NCBI GenBank assembly: GCA_024689485.1
Contig: JAILDK010000091.1
Span: forward strand, 1 to 49,461
Length of the DNA: 49,461 nucleotides
Source of the DNA: Fibrobacter sp.
GTDB taxonomy: Bacteria; Fibrobacterota; Fibrobacteria; Fibrobacterales; Fibrobacteraceae
Direction of reading: 5' to 3'
Shown piece after piece: positions 8,121 to 15,483 of this stretch (the stretch's first letter is position 1; each line of letters opens with the position of its first letter). A program made the translations under genes and the position numbers. The notes under the pieces are model-generated. The model worked only from the letters and a program-made list of their open reading frames with translations, made no database searches and was not told the DNA's origin.

Positions 8121-9242
8121 TTAGTCTTCGACCAAGCGGAGTGGCATGAGCAAGAACATGCAGTCCATGTCGGAACCGACCGGTTCGATCACGCAAGCGG
8201 CCACAGGACCGTTCATCTTGAGGATCACGTCGTCGCTCTGGCAAAGCTTCAAAACGTCCAACATGTAAAGGCCGTTGAAGCCGATGCTGAACACGTCTTC
8301 GCCTTCGTGAATCACCGAGAGAGCTTCCGTCGAATCGCCACCCACGTTCGGGTCGTTTGCGGAAAGTTCCATCTGGTTGCCGTCGAGCTGCAAGCGGATC
8401 ATGCGCGTGCGAGCGTTTGCCATGGAAATCACGGTCGTGATCTTGTTGAAGAGATCTGCGCGATTCACCTGGACCGTGCGCTGGAAGTTCGTCGGGATCA
8501 CCGCTTCGTACTTCGGATACGGACCTTCGATCAACTTGGAAATAATCTGCACGCCTTCGTTTGCAAAGAGGACGTACGTATCGGAAATGCGAACTTCGAT
8601 CGTCGATTCGCCCGAAACGCTCTTGAGCGCGTACTGGATTGCCTTCGGCGGAACGATGACGCCCTTTTCCAAGGTGCAGTTTTCAATGTCCACATAAGCC
8701 TTGCCCAGACGGTGACCATCGGTCGCCACCATAATGAGCTTGCCTTCCTTCGTTTCCATATAAGCACCGTTCAGGCTCATACGGGTCAGGTCGTTCGAAA
8801 CCGCAAAAAGCGTTTTGCCGGCGAGGAAGTCGAGTTCGCTCTTGCCGAGCTGGAACACGCAGCCGTCTGCCACATCCGGAAGCGGCGGGAAGTCGCTCAC
8901 GTCAAAGCCCGTAATGGAAGCCTTGCCGCGTTCGCTCCAACGCACCGTCACAAGGTAATCGACGACTTCAATAGAAATATTCACGATCTTCGGATCGATC
9001 AAGCTCTTGACCAAGTCCAAAAGCTTGCGAGCATTGACCACAACCGCACCGTCGGATTCGCCCTGGACATCGAGCATCACCCTAATCCCCAAGTCGAGGT
9101 CGGTCGCGCTGATTTCCAAGGAATTGCCTTCCAAGCGGATGGCGAAGTTGTTCAAAACCTGAATGGTAGCCTTGTTCGGCACAGCACCGATGACCATGTT
9201 CAAGGCGCTAAGGAATTTCGCTTTTTCGATTTGGAATCTCAT
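8121..9242 (-). CDS. dnaN: DNA polymerase III beta subunit (sliding clamp)
   Basis: A 373-aa ring-forming clamp that tethers replicative polymerase to DNA. The three repeated clamp domains are recognisable, starting MRFQIEKAKFLSALNMVIGAVPNKATIQVL. Later come the domain 2 block FAVSNDLTRMSLNGAYMETKEGKLIMVATDGHRLG, EGPYPKYEAVIP, and a C-terminal hydrophobic-pocket end FLLMPLRLVED (family consensus MP.R/MPmrl). Length is typical. It lies 21 bp downstream of a small membrane protein gene, not beside dnaA, and no dnaA boxes were found nearby, so this does not look like a dnaA-dnaN origin region. Confidence 0.95.
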   Translation of the reverse strand: MRFQIEKAKFLSALNMVIGAVPNKATIQVLNNFAIRLEGNSLEISATDLDLGIRVMLDVQGESDGAVVVNARKLLDLVKSLIDPKIVNISIEVVDYLVTVRWSERGKASITGFDVSDFPPLPDVADGCVFQLGKSELDFLAGKTLFAVSNDLTRMSLNGAYMETKEGKLIMVATDGHRLGKAYVDIENCTLEKGVIVPPKAIQYALKSVSGESTIEVRISDTYVLFANEGVQIISKLIEGPYPKYEAVIPTNFQRTVQVNRADLFNKITTVISMANARTRMIRLQLDGNQMELSANDPNVGGDSTEALSVIHEGEDVFSIGFNGLYMLDVLKLCQSDDVILKMNGPVAACVIEPVGSDMDCMFLLMPLRLVED

Positions 9243-9263
9243 CGTTCTACCTTAGCTTCTTGA

Positions 9264-9410
9264 TTAGTTTCTGGCCATGACAAAGGCAATCCATGCGACA
9301 ACGGCGATGACAGCGAGAATCGTCACACCGACAGAGCTCATCTTGCTCTTCTTCTTCGGCGTATAATTCTTTGCATCCTGCATCGCTTTTCTACGGTCTC
9401 TACGGCTCAT
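9264..9410 (-). CDS. Small single-span membrane protein
   Basis: A 48-aa protein starting MSRRDRRKAMQDAKNY, then a basic KKKSK stretch and one hydrophobic helix (VGVTILAVIAVVAWIAFVMA) near the C-terminus. The start at 9410 is preferred over 9461 because GGAG lies about 8 nt upstream and the extra N-terminal residues are not conserved-looking. It precedes dnaN by 21 bp and is probably co-transcribed with it. Charge distribution suggests a cytoplasmic N-terminus. Function is unknown. Confidence 0.65.
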   Translation of the reverse strand: MSRRDRRKAMQDAKNYTPKKKSKMSSVGVTILAVIAVVAWIAFVMARN

Positions 9411-9485
9411 AAAAAATCTCCATTGTATTTTACGAGTAAAAACTATTATTTTATGTTCCAAAGGATTTTAAAGGATTTCAAAATT

Positions 9486-9755
9486 ATGGCAGAAAATACG
9501 TTAAACAAGATCAAAAATGGCGCCTTGAGCTGCGCATGTTCCGTACTGAACAAGGTCAATATCGCCACCGAAGAATCCCGTCTGAAGGCAAAATACGAGT
9601 CCTTGGGCCGTCGCCTACTGCCGGCACTCGAAAAAGACGCTTTGGACGAACTCAAGAACGACCCGGAAGTCGTCGAACTCGTCGGGAACATTTCTGAAAT
9701 CCGCGCCCGTATCCGCGACATGAAGAAGCGGGAACAGAAAGGCTTTCAGGCTTAG
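9486..9755 (+). CDS. Small helical protein of unknown function
   Basis: An 89-aa, highly charged, probably helical protein (MAENTLNKIKN). Its C-terminal half, GNISEIRARIRDMKKREQKG, looks like a short coiled coil. AAGGA lies about 11 nt before ATG 9486. Its stop overlaps the region just upstream of the TTG-started M23 gene (8 bp gap), so the two are likely co-transcribed. No family recognised; a two-cysteine CACS near residue 17 is the only notable motif. Confidence 0.6.
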   Translation: MAENTLNKIKNGALSCACSVLNKVNIATEESRLKAKYESLGRRLLPALEKDALDELKNDPEVVELVGNISEIRARIRDMKKREQKGFQA

Positions 9756-9763
9756 GTTCCACG

Positions 9764-10594
9764 TTGAAAAAACTGAACCTTCACCTCTTTTACGAAAAAA
9801 CCGGGAAGTCGAAATCTTCCCAGGTTTCTTTGTGGAAGCCAATCCTTTGGACCCTCGGCGCGATCGTCGCCATCTGCGGGTTCATCTTCTTTTCGCCCCT
9901 TGAAATTTACAACAAATTAAGCGACGGTACGCTGCTCGATCTGCGGGCGCAAAACCGTGAAATCAAGCAGAACGTCAACGCTCTCAAAGCGGACAACGAC
10001 AGCGCCGAGCTTTACCTGAACCGCACCAAAGCGCACCAGGATAGCATTTACAAGATCGGCGGCATCAAAACGGCAGTGCCTTCGGAAACCGCGGACTCGA
10101 TTCACAAGGCGGAACGCACCGAAGCGCTCTTTGAAACGTACAAAACCTATTCCGTCTTCCGCGATTCGCTCCTCGCCAATCCGAAGCTCGCCGAAGCCAT
10201 TCCCGTTTTGCATCCGATTAAAAAGCATTCCGTGATCACGAATCGTTTTGGCATGATCCAGGACCATTTTACAGACCAATGGCTTCCCCACCGTGGCGTG
10301 GACTTTTTTGCCGAAGAAGGGGATACGGTTATCGCCACGGGATCCGGCAAAGTGATTGAAGCCCGCATGCACCAAGGCTTTGGTCAAACGGTCAAGATTC
10401 AACATTCCGATCATATTCGCACCTTTTATGCGCACCTGGACAAGGCTTTAGTCAAGCAAGGTCAAACGGTCAAGCGAGGCGATCCGATCGCTCTCGCCGG
10501 GCGTTCCGGACGTACCGCAGGCACCGTTTTGCATTATGAAATTCGCATCGATGGGGAATCGGTCAACCCGGAAGATTACTTCATCATTCCCTGA
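9764..10594 (+). CDS. M23/LytM-domain cell-wall protein, probably non-catalytic
   Basis: A 276-aa membrane-anchored protein with one N-terminal helix (about 27-44), a helical linker (60-130) and a C-terminal LytM/peptidase M23 domain (about 150-276). The zinc-ligand block HRGVDFFAEEGD is present (His176, Asp180), as are GFGQTVKIQHSD, TFYAHLD and GRSGRTAGTVLHYEI. In active enzymes the last block is HLHxE. Here it is VLHYE, so the second (zinc) His257 is kept but the catalytic His is Val255. This suggests a regulatory, EnvC/NlpD-like role or altered activity. TTG 9764 is the only plausible start: no in-frame ATG precedes the membrane helix. The next gene begins 6 bp downstream. Confidence 0.82.
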   Translation: MKKLNLHLFYEKTGKSKSSQVSLWKPILWTLGAIVAICGFIFFSPLEIYNKLSDGTLLDLRAQNREIKQNVNALKADNDSAELYLNRTKAHQDSIYKIGGIKTAVPSETADSIHKAERTEALFETYKTYSVFRDSLLANPKLAEAIPVLHPIKKHSVITNRFGMIQDHFTDQWLPHRGVDFFAEEGDTVIATGSGKVIEARMHQGFGQTVKIQHSDHIRTFYAHLDKALVKQGQTVKRGDPIALAGRSGRTAGTVLHYEIRIDGESVNPEDYFIIP

Positions 10595-10600
10595 GGCTTT

Positions 10601-11563
10601 ATGGACAACTCGAGACCTTTTGAACAAAACGTCATCGCCATGGTCTGGGATTTTGACAAGACGCTCATTTCGGGCTACATGCAAGATCCCCTTTTTAAGC
10701 GTTACGCGATCGACGGCAAACAATTTTGGAAAGAGGTCAACGCCCTTCCCGCTTACTATGCAAAGCTCGGCATTCAGATCAACCGTGACACGTCTTATCT
10801 GAATCACATTCTGACCTATGTGAAAGCCGGGAAGCTGAAAGGACTTTCGAACAAGATTCTCCGCGAATGCGGCAAGGAACTCGAATTTTACCCGGGCCTT
10901 CCGGAATTCTTTCCGAAGGTCAAAAAGCTCATCGAAGAAAATCCCGTGTACAAAAATGCGGGAATTCGCTTGGAGCATTACGTGGTGAGCACAGGCTTTG
11001 CGGAAACAATCCGCGGAAGCGCGATTGCCCCGTATCTCGACGGCATCTTCGGCTGCGAATTCATTGAAGCGCCTGCCCAGCCCGGCTATTTAGACGAAAA
11101 CGCCGTTCCACAAGAAGGCGAAATTTCACAGGTGGCAACGGCTCTCGACAACACTTCGAAAACGCGCTACCTGTTCGAAATCAACAAAGGTTCGAACAAG
11201 TTTCCCGACACGATCGATGTGAATTCGCAAATCGACAAGAACAATCGCCGTATCCCGTTCGAAAACATGATCTACATCGCAGACGGTCCATCCGACGTTC
11301 CCGCGTTCAGCATTTTGAATCAGCACGGCGGCGCCACCTATGCGATTTACCCTGCAAGGGACCGCGTCGCCATGCGCCAGGTCGATTCCCTGCGCCGCGA
11401 TCACCGCATTCAGATGTACGGTGAAGCGGACTACCGCGAAGATTCCATGACATGGATGTGGCTTTCGGAGCAGGTTTCCCATATAGCGGATAACCTTGTA
11501 CAAAAACAGCGTGAAATCATCCGCCAAAGCGCCTCTCGACCGCCGGAACACCTGAATTCCTAG
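10601..11563 (+). CDS. HAD-superfamily phosphohydrolase
   Basis: A 320-aa cytosolic HAD-like protein. Motif I is VWDFDKTLISG (DxDxT) near residues 14-24, motif II is seen at HYVVSTGFAETIRGS, and motif IV at MIYIADGPSDVPAFS. Between them is an unusually long cap insert. The HAD fold and nucleophile Asp support phosphatase or phosphotransferase activity; the substrate is unknown. It follows the M23-like gene by 6 bp and probably shares its transcript. Confidence 0.8.
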   Translation: MDNSRPFEQNVIAMVWDFDKTLISGYMQDPLFKRYAIDGKQFWKEVNALPAYYAKLGIQINRDTSYLNHILTYVKAGKLKGLSNKILRECGKELEFYPGLPEFFPKVKKLIEENPVYKNAGIRLEHYVVSTGFAETIRGSAIAPYLDGIFGCEFIEAPAQPGYLDENAVPQEGEISQVATALDNTSKTRYLFEINKGSNKFPDTIDVNSQIDKNNRRIPFENMIYIADGPSDVPAFSILNQHGGATYAIYPARDRVAMRQVDSLRRDHRIQMYGEADYREDSMTWMWLSEQVSHIADNLVQKQREIIRQSASRPPEHLNS

Positions 11564-11604
11564 TCATTTCCCCCGGTTTTAAAATCACGAAAGGGTAGAA
11601 TTCT

Positions 11605-11610
11605 TATATT
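11605..11610 (+). promoter_or_regulatory. Possible -10 box of rng
   Basis: TATATT lies in the gap before rng, about 85 nt upstream of ATG 11695, and would give a leader of roughly 78 nt. It is bracketed by GGGTA (11593) and TACCC (11616), a possible operator or hairpin. Confidence 0.35.
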
Positions 11611-11634
11611 GCTACTACCCAAAATTTTAGAGGT

Positions 11635-11655
11635 TCCCGTTCCCTTTGAACGGGA
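11635..11655 (+). promoter_or_regulatory. Hairpin in the rng leader
   Basis: TCCCGTT, a 7-nt loop and AACGGGA make a perfect 7-bp stem about 40 nt before the rng start, not followed at once by a U-tract. RNase E/G genes are often autoregulated through leader structures; that role is inferred here. Confidence 0.4.
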
Positions 11656-11694
11656 CTGATAGATTTTATTGTTTTTGTCCATTTAGGAGTTTTA

Positions 11695-13233
11695 ATGGCT
11701 ATTCAGAATACTAAGCGTGGCATTTTGATTAGCATGACGCCGTACGAAAAGAGAATTGCCGTGATGGAAGGCGGAGACCTCGCAGAACTCGTTGTCGAGA
11801 GCGCAGAGTCGAACCGTGTCCTCGGTAACATCTACAAGGGCGTTGTGCAGAAAGTGCTTCCCGCGCTGAAAGCCGCGTTTATTGACATTGGGCTTGAAAA
11901 GGCTGGCTTCCTTCACCAGGAAGATGCGATAGACCGGAACATCCTCCTTTCCCGCGAATACGGCGATAAGGACGATGAAGAAACAGTCGGCGAAGAACTT
12001 TCGATTGATCAGATCTTGCACGAAGGTCAGGAAATCATGGTGCAGGTGGTGAAAGAACCGATCAGTACCAAGGGTGCTCGTTTGACGACACACTTGAGCT
12101 TTGCCGGTCGATTCCTCGTCTGCATGCCGAACACCAACTTTGTCGGCGTCTCGAAGCGTGAACGCGATCCGAAGAAGCGCCGCGAATTCAAGAAGGTCGT
12201 CCGCCGTCTCAAGGGACCGGATGTGGGCTACATCGTCCGCACGAACGGCCTTTCCGAAAGCGAACTCGAAATTTCGAAGCAGATGCGCGAACTGGAAGCG
12301 AAGTGGGAAGCCACCAAGTACAATTTCCAGCATCAGCCTGCCGAAACCTGCATTTACAAGGAATCGGATTCCGTCAACCAGACGATCCGCGAATACTTCA
12401 GCGATAACACCGACTACGTTTACGTCGACAACCGCGAAGAATATTTCGCCATCCGTGAAGAGCTGCAGAAGCTCTCTTCCGATAAGATCAACAAGGTGAA
12501 GCTCTGGAGCTCCAAGGAAAGCCTTTTCGAATACTTCAAGATTGAAGACGATTATGCACGTTCCCTGCAGCGTTCCGTTCCGCTGCCTCACGGCGGCAAC
12601 CTGGTGATCGACCAGACCGAAGCTCTCGTCGCTATCGACGTGAACACCGGTCCTAAGGTTCACGGTAAGGATCAGGAAAAGATCATTTTCGAAACGAACG
12701 TCGACGCTTGCTACGAAATCGCGAAGCAGCTCCGCTTGCGCGATATCGGCGGCCTTGTGGTGATCGACTTCATCGACATGGAACTCCAAGAAAATCGCGA
12801 TGCTCTGTACCAGGAATTCCGCAAGGCAATTCGCAAGGACAAGGCTCCGATCACGCCGACACCGCTCAGCCAGTTCGGCCTCATGGAAGTGACCCGCAAG
12901 CGCGTGCGCACGAACCTCATGACCGAAAAGACTCACGTCTGCCCGGTCTGCCACGGCACCGGTCACGTGTTCCGTCTGGAAACGACCCTTTCCGCCATCG
13001 ACCGTTGGCTCTCTCGCGCCCGCACCAAGGGCCGCATCAAGAAGGTCAAGATGGTCGTGAGCAGCGAAATGGTCGATCTCCTTTGCAAGGATATGGCTCG
13101 TATGTTCCACTACTTGGAATACAAGCACGAAATGTCGATCGAACTCGTGGAAGACGAAAAGATGTTCCCGAACCAGTTCTATATGTTCAACGACAAGGAC
13201 GAGGACATCACGGAAGAATACAACTTCGCCTAA
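11695..13233 (+). CDS. rng: Ribonuclease G/E family endoribonuclease
   Basis: A 512-aa Rne/Rng-type enzyme cutting single-stranded RNA in rRNA and mRNA maturation. An S1-type domain lies near the start (NIYKGVVQKVLPALKAAFIDIGLEKAGFLH). The catalytic DNase I-like region includes ALVAIDVNTG and LRLRDIGGLVVIDFIDM, with the metal-binding acidic residues. The zinc-link region reads CPVCHGTGHV. The C-terminal scaffold domain of RNase E is absent and length matches RNase G. AGGAG lies 8 nt before ATG. A strong terminator follows, so it appears monocistronic. Confidence 0.93.
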   Translation: MAIQNTKRGILISMTPYEKRIAVMEGGDLAELVVESAESNRVLGNIYKGVVQKVLPALKAAFIDIGLEKAGFLHQEDAIDRNILLSREYGDKDDEETVGEELSIDQILHEGQEIMVQVVKEPISTKGARLTTHLSFAGRFLVCMPNTNFVGVSKRERDPKKRREFKKVVRRLKGPDVGYIVRTNGLSESELEISKQMRELEAKWEATKYNFQHQPAETCIYKESDSVNQTIREYFSDNTDYVYVDNREEYFAIREELQKLSSDKINKVKLWSSKESLFEYFKIEDDYARSLQRSVPLPHGGNLVIDQTEALVAIDVNTGPKVHGKDQEKIIFETNVDACYEIAKQLRLRDIGGLVVIDFIDMELQENRDALYQEFRKAIRKDKAPITPTPLSQFGLMEVTRKRVRTNLMTEKTHVCPVCHGTGHVFRLETTLSAIDRWLSRARTKGRIKKVKMVVSSEMVDLLCKDMARMFHYLEYKHEMSIELVEDEKMFPNQFYMFNDKDEDITEEYNFA

Positions 13234-13261
13234 TCGGCAAGTTCAAATTCCAAGCCTTTCG

Positions 13262-13297
13262 AAAGCTCCGCAGGAAACTGCGGAGTTTTCTTTTTGC
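13262..13297 (+). terminator. Intrinsic terminator of rng
   Basis: CTCCGCAG, GAAA loop and CTGCGGAG followed by TTTTCTTTTT, 30 bp after the rng stop. A textbook stem with a stable GNRA-type tetraloop. Confidence 0.9.
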
Positions 13298-13404
13298 GCC
13301 GTTCTAGCAGCTTTATAGATTCATCTAGCAGCGCCATTTAAGGCTCTTTCAGCAGCTATTTTCCAGCAGTCTTTTAGACAAGAGGTTTGGGCAAGGATTT
13401 CATC

Positions 13405-13440
13405 GAAAAAAAGCCCCGCAGCATTCGCTGCGGAGCCTTT
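13405..13440 (-). terminator. Intrinsic terminator of the xylanase operon
   Basis: Read on the minus strand, GCTCCGCAGC, a GAAT loop and GCTGCGGGGC are followed by a run of seven T. It lies 33 bp beyond the GH30 stop and ends the GH43-GH30 transcript. The 13300-13375 stretch between the two terminators holds four loosely spaced AGCAG motifs and no gene. Confidence 0.85.
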
Positions 13441-13472
13441 GGTGTGTTGTGTTGGATGATGGAATTGGGAAT

Positions 13473-15464
13473 TTATTTGCGACGGAAGAGGACTCGATGC
13501 GAATCGGAAACATTCACTCGTCGTCCCATCGCGTTAAAGGTTTTCTTCGGAACAGAGACCCTCAAAGCATCGCTTCGAAGAACTTCCCCTCGGCGCATGA
13601 TCGCTGTACGGTCCTCCTCTTCCGCCGACAAAAATTCGATGTAATCAAGGTTCACATAGGAGCCTGTGATCAAGACCTTCAGAACGTGTTCGCCCGCACT
13701 CAATGCGACCGAGTCCGCCGACACGTCTTCATAAACGCTCCACATGTCTTCTGCAGTCTGCGGAAGGTCAAGTGTATCCGTCAAAAGTTCGCCGTCCAAA
13801 TACAGCTGAATCGAAGACGACGCGAGTCCCGTGGCGTAATGGACCTTCGGCAAATAGTTGGCGGTCTTCGAAACGTTCACCGTATATTCCATCCATTCCC
13901 CAGCAAGCGTATAGCCGACTGCATAACCGTCTTCTACTTCCACCACGTCAACACCGTCTTCGCGGTAAACGCCACCCTTATTTTCTGTTTCCTTGTCATA
14001 ATAAGACTGGGTTTGACCGCCGACGTCATAATTTTCCATTTCGATTTTCCCCGGAATCGTTTGTGCCGTCGCATTGTAAGGTTCTTGCGGAACGGTATCC
14101 AAAGCGGTAACCCCGACGAGCGTCGTAATGGATTCCTTATCGAGCGTCACCGAGAGCGTTCCGTTCAATGCCGAAATTTCTCCTTCATTCTGCACGTTCT
14201 TCGTTTCAGAAGTCACGTACTTTGTAAAAGAGGAGACATCACTGGAGCCCGAAAAAGAGAGGTTGATGGACTTGGTACTTCCATAATCGCGGTTGATCAA
14301 AACAACCACAACGCTGTCTCCCTTTTTATAGGCAGAGACATATACATCCGATTCCGGATTAGCGGTCGCTTCCACACGCACGGCCCCCGGGCGGATAAAG
14401 CGCGAGAACTGAGAAAGGACATAGCCGCGTTTAGAAGGCTTTCCGATTTCATCCGTCGAAATTGAAAGGCTTCCGCTGTAATCCTGTTCCATAATCAGTC
14501 CATAACAACGGCGAATATACCACCAGGTATACAGATTGAAGTTTCCAATCACAAGACCTCGGTGAATTTCATAACCGACATCCAAGGCGCGCACCGTATC
14601 TAGCGCCGCCGTTTGATCCTGGTCTCCCGTCACAATGAAACCACGCCACATGTTGCCGGAACCTTTACTTTCCGTATAATGTTCCGTCATCCAGCGTTCT
14701 TGATTCGTCGCCTTCTGATCGGCCAGATCATAGGCAAAATAACTGTCCGCCGTCGAAGCGGTACTTCCGTAGAAATGCGCGCCGATAATGTCCAAATTTT
14801 TTAGCGCATCCGCATCGTTCAAAATGTCATCGTAAAGGGATTTGCTGTAGGCGAACGATTCTGCCGAAATCACCTTTGTCCCATTGGCACGTAACTGGTC
14901 CGCATAGTTTTTTGTGAATTTATACAGATTGTCCGCCGTCCAACAAGTCCAAGAATCGCACCAGTCCGGTTCATTCTGAATGGAAATGGCGTACAACGGC
15001 GCACCTTGTTCTTTCATGTAAGCGGCAAAGTCATTCAAATGATTCACATAGGCTTGCCAGTTACTTTCTACGATTTGCGTCGAAGTGTAAGTCGTTCCCC
15101 AGCGGGTAAACGTATAAGCGGTCTGCAAACTACTAGGCGGTTTCCAAGGAGTTGCGTAAACAATCGCACCGTAAGACTGGGCAAGTTTGGCAGCCGTCAA
15201 TTCCTTTCCCCAGTCAGAACTGCTTTCGTTCACCGGAATTCGGAGAACCGTTAAACCGAGTTCTCCGTCCCCCGTACCGAATGCTACTTGAGCATCGCTG
15301 GACGAAAGACCGTTCCCCCCTTGCCATGTGTTGTGCACCATTCCGCCAAAGCCGCGAATCGTTTGATGTTCATCATCGAGGTCCACCGAAACATTCGAAG
15401 CCGTCGCAAAACTTGCGCACAACCCCAAGGTCATTCCTGCCAAAATTCTTTTCCGCAATCCCAT
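13473..15464 (-). CDS. Secreted GH30 (subfamily 8-like) glucuronoxylanase with CBM6
   Basis: A 663-aa secreted xylanase. A signal peptide (MGLRKRILAGMTLGLCASFATA) is followed by a GH30 catalytic domain (about 25-440). The acid/base Glu165 lies in SIQNEPDW and the nucleophile Glu261 in WMTEHY. WWYIRR at 314-319 matches the glucuronate-binding arginine region of GH30_8 enzymes, so cleavage of glucuronoxylan is likely. A CBM6 module (about 465-615, IEMENYDVGG to VNLDYIEFL) should bind xylan. The C-terminus is short and basic (RVSVPKKTFNAMGRRVNV), as reported for Fibrobacter secreted enzymes. AAGGAG precedes ATG 15464. It sits 19 bp downstream of the GH43 gene in one operon. The CBM6 is almost identical to that of the neighbour. 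Confidence 0.92.
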   Translation of the reverse strand: MGLRKRILAGMTLGLCASFATASNVSVDLDDEHQTIRGFGGMVHNTWQGGNGLSSSDAQVAFGTGDGELGLTVLRIPVNESSSDWGKELTAAKLAQSYGAIVYATPWKPPSSLQTAYTFTRWGTTYTSTQIVESNWQAYVNHLNDFAAYMKEQGAPLYAISIQNEPDWCDSWTCWTADNLYKFTKNYADQLRANGTKVISAESFAYSKSLYDDILNDADALKNLDIIGAHFYGSTASTADSYFAYDLADQKATNQERWMTEHYTESKGSGNMWRGFIVTGDQDQTAALDTVRALDVGYEIHRGLVIGNFNLYTWWYIRRCYGLIMEQDYSGSLSISTDEIGKPSKRGYVLSQFSRFIRPGAVRVEATANPESDVYVSAYKKGDSVVVVLINRDYGSTKSINLSFSGSSDVSSFTKYVTSETKNVQNEGEISALNGTLSVTLDKESITTLVGVTALDTVPQEPYNATAQTIPGKIEMENYDVGGQTQSYYDKETENKGGVYREDGVDVVEVEDGYAVGYTLAGEWMEYTVNVSKTANYLPKVHYATGLASSSIQLYLDGELLTDTLDLPQTAEDMWSVYEDVSADSVALSAGEHVLKVLITGSYVNLDYIEFLSAEEEDRTAIMRRGEVLRSDALRVSVPKKTFNAMGRRVNVSDSHRVLFRRK
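13621..14066 (-). repeat. CBM6-coding direct repeat, copy A
   Basis: Encodes the CBM6 of the GH30 protein. It aligns base for base over about 446 bp with 15708-16154 in the GH43 gene, with only scattered substitutions. Long stretches are identical, for example around GTTGGCGGTCTTCGAAACGT. Similarity stops sharply at both ends, indicating module duplication or gene conversion. Confidence 0.85.
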
Positions 15465-15483
15465 CCGTCTTTCTCCTTTTGGT

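Noticed and set aside
7908-9263. Long open frame (451 codons) on the plus strand opposite dnaN
   Set aside because: Antisense shadow of dnaN. It has an Arg/His/Val-rich composition, no domain, and spans the terminator.
8121-9410. Replication origin near dnaN
   Set aside because: dnaA is not adjacent, no cluster of DnaA boxes was recognised, and the flanking gaps are under 80 bp.
13300-13375. Four AGCAG motifs between the two terminators
   Set aside because: Spacing is irregular (about 21, 26 and 14 nt) and the copies are short, so this is not a convincing repeat array or binding-site cluster, and not CRISPR.
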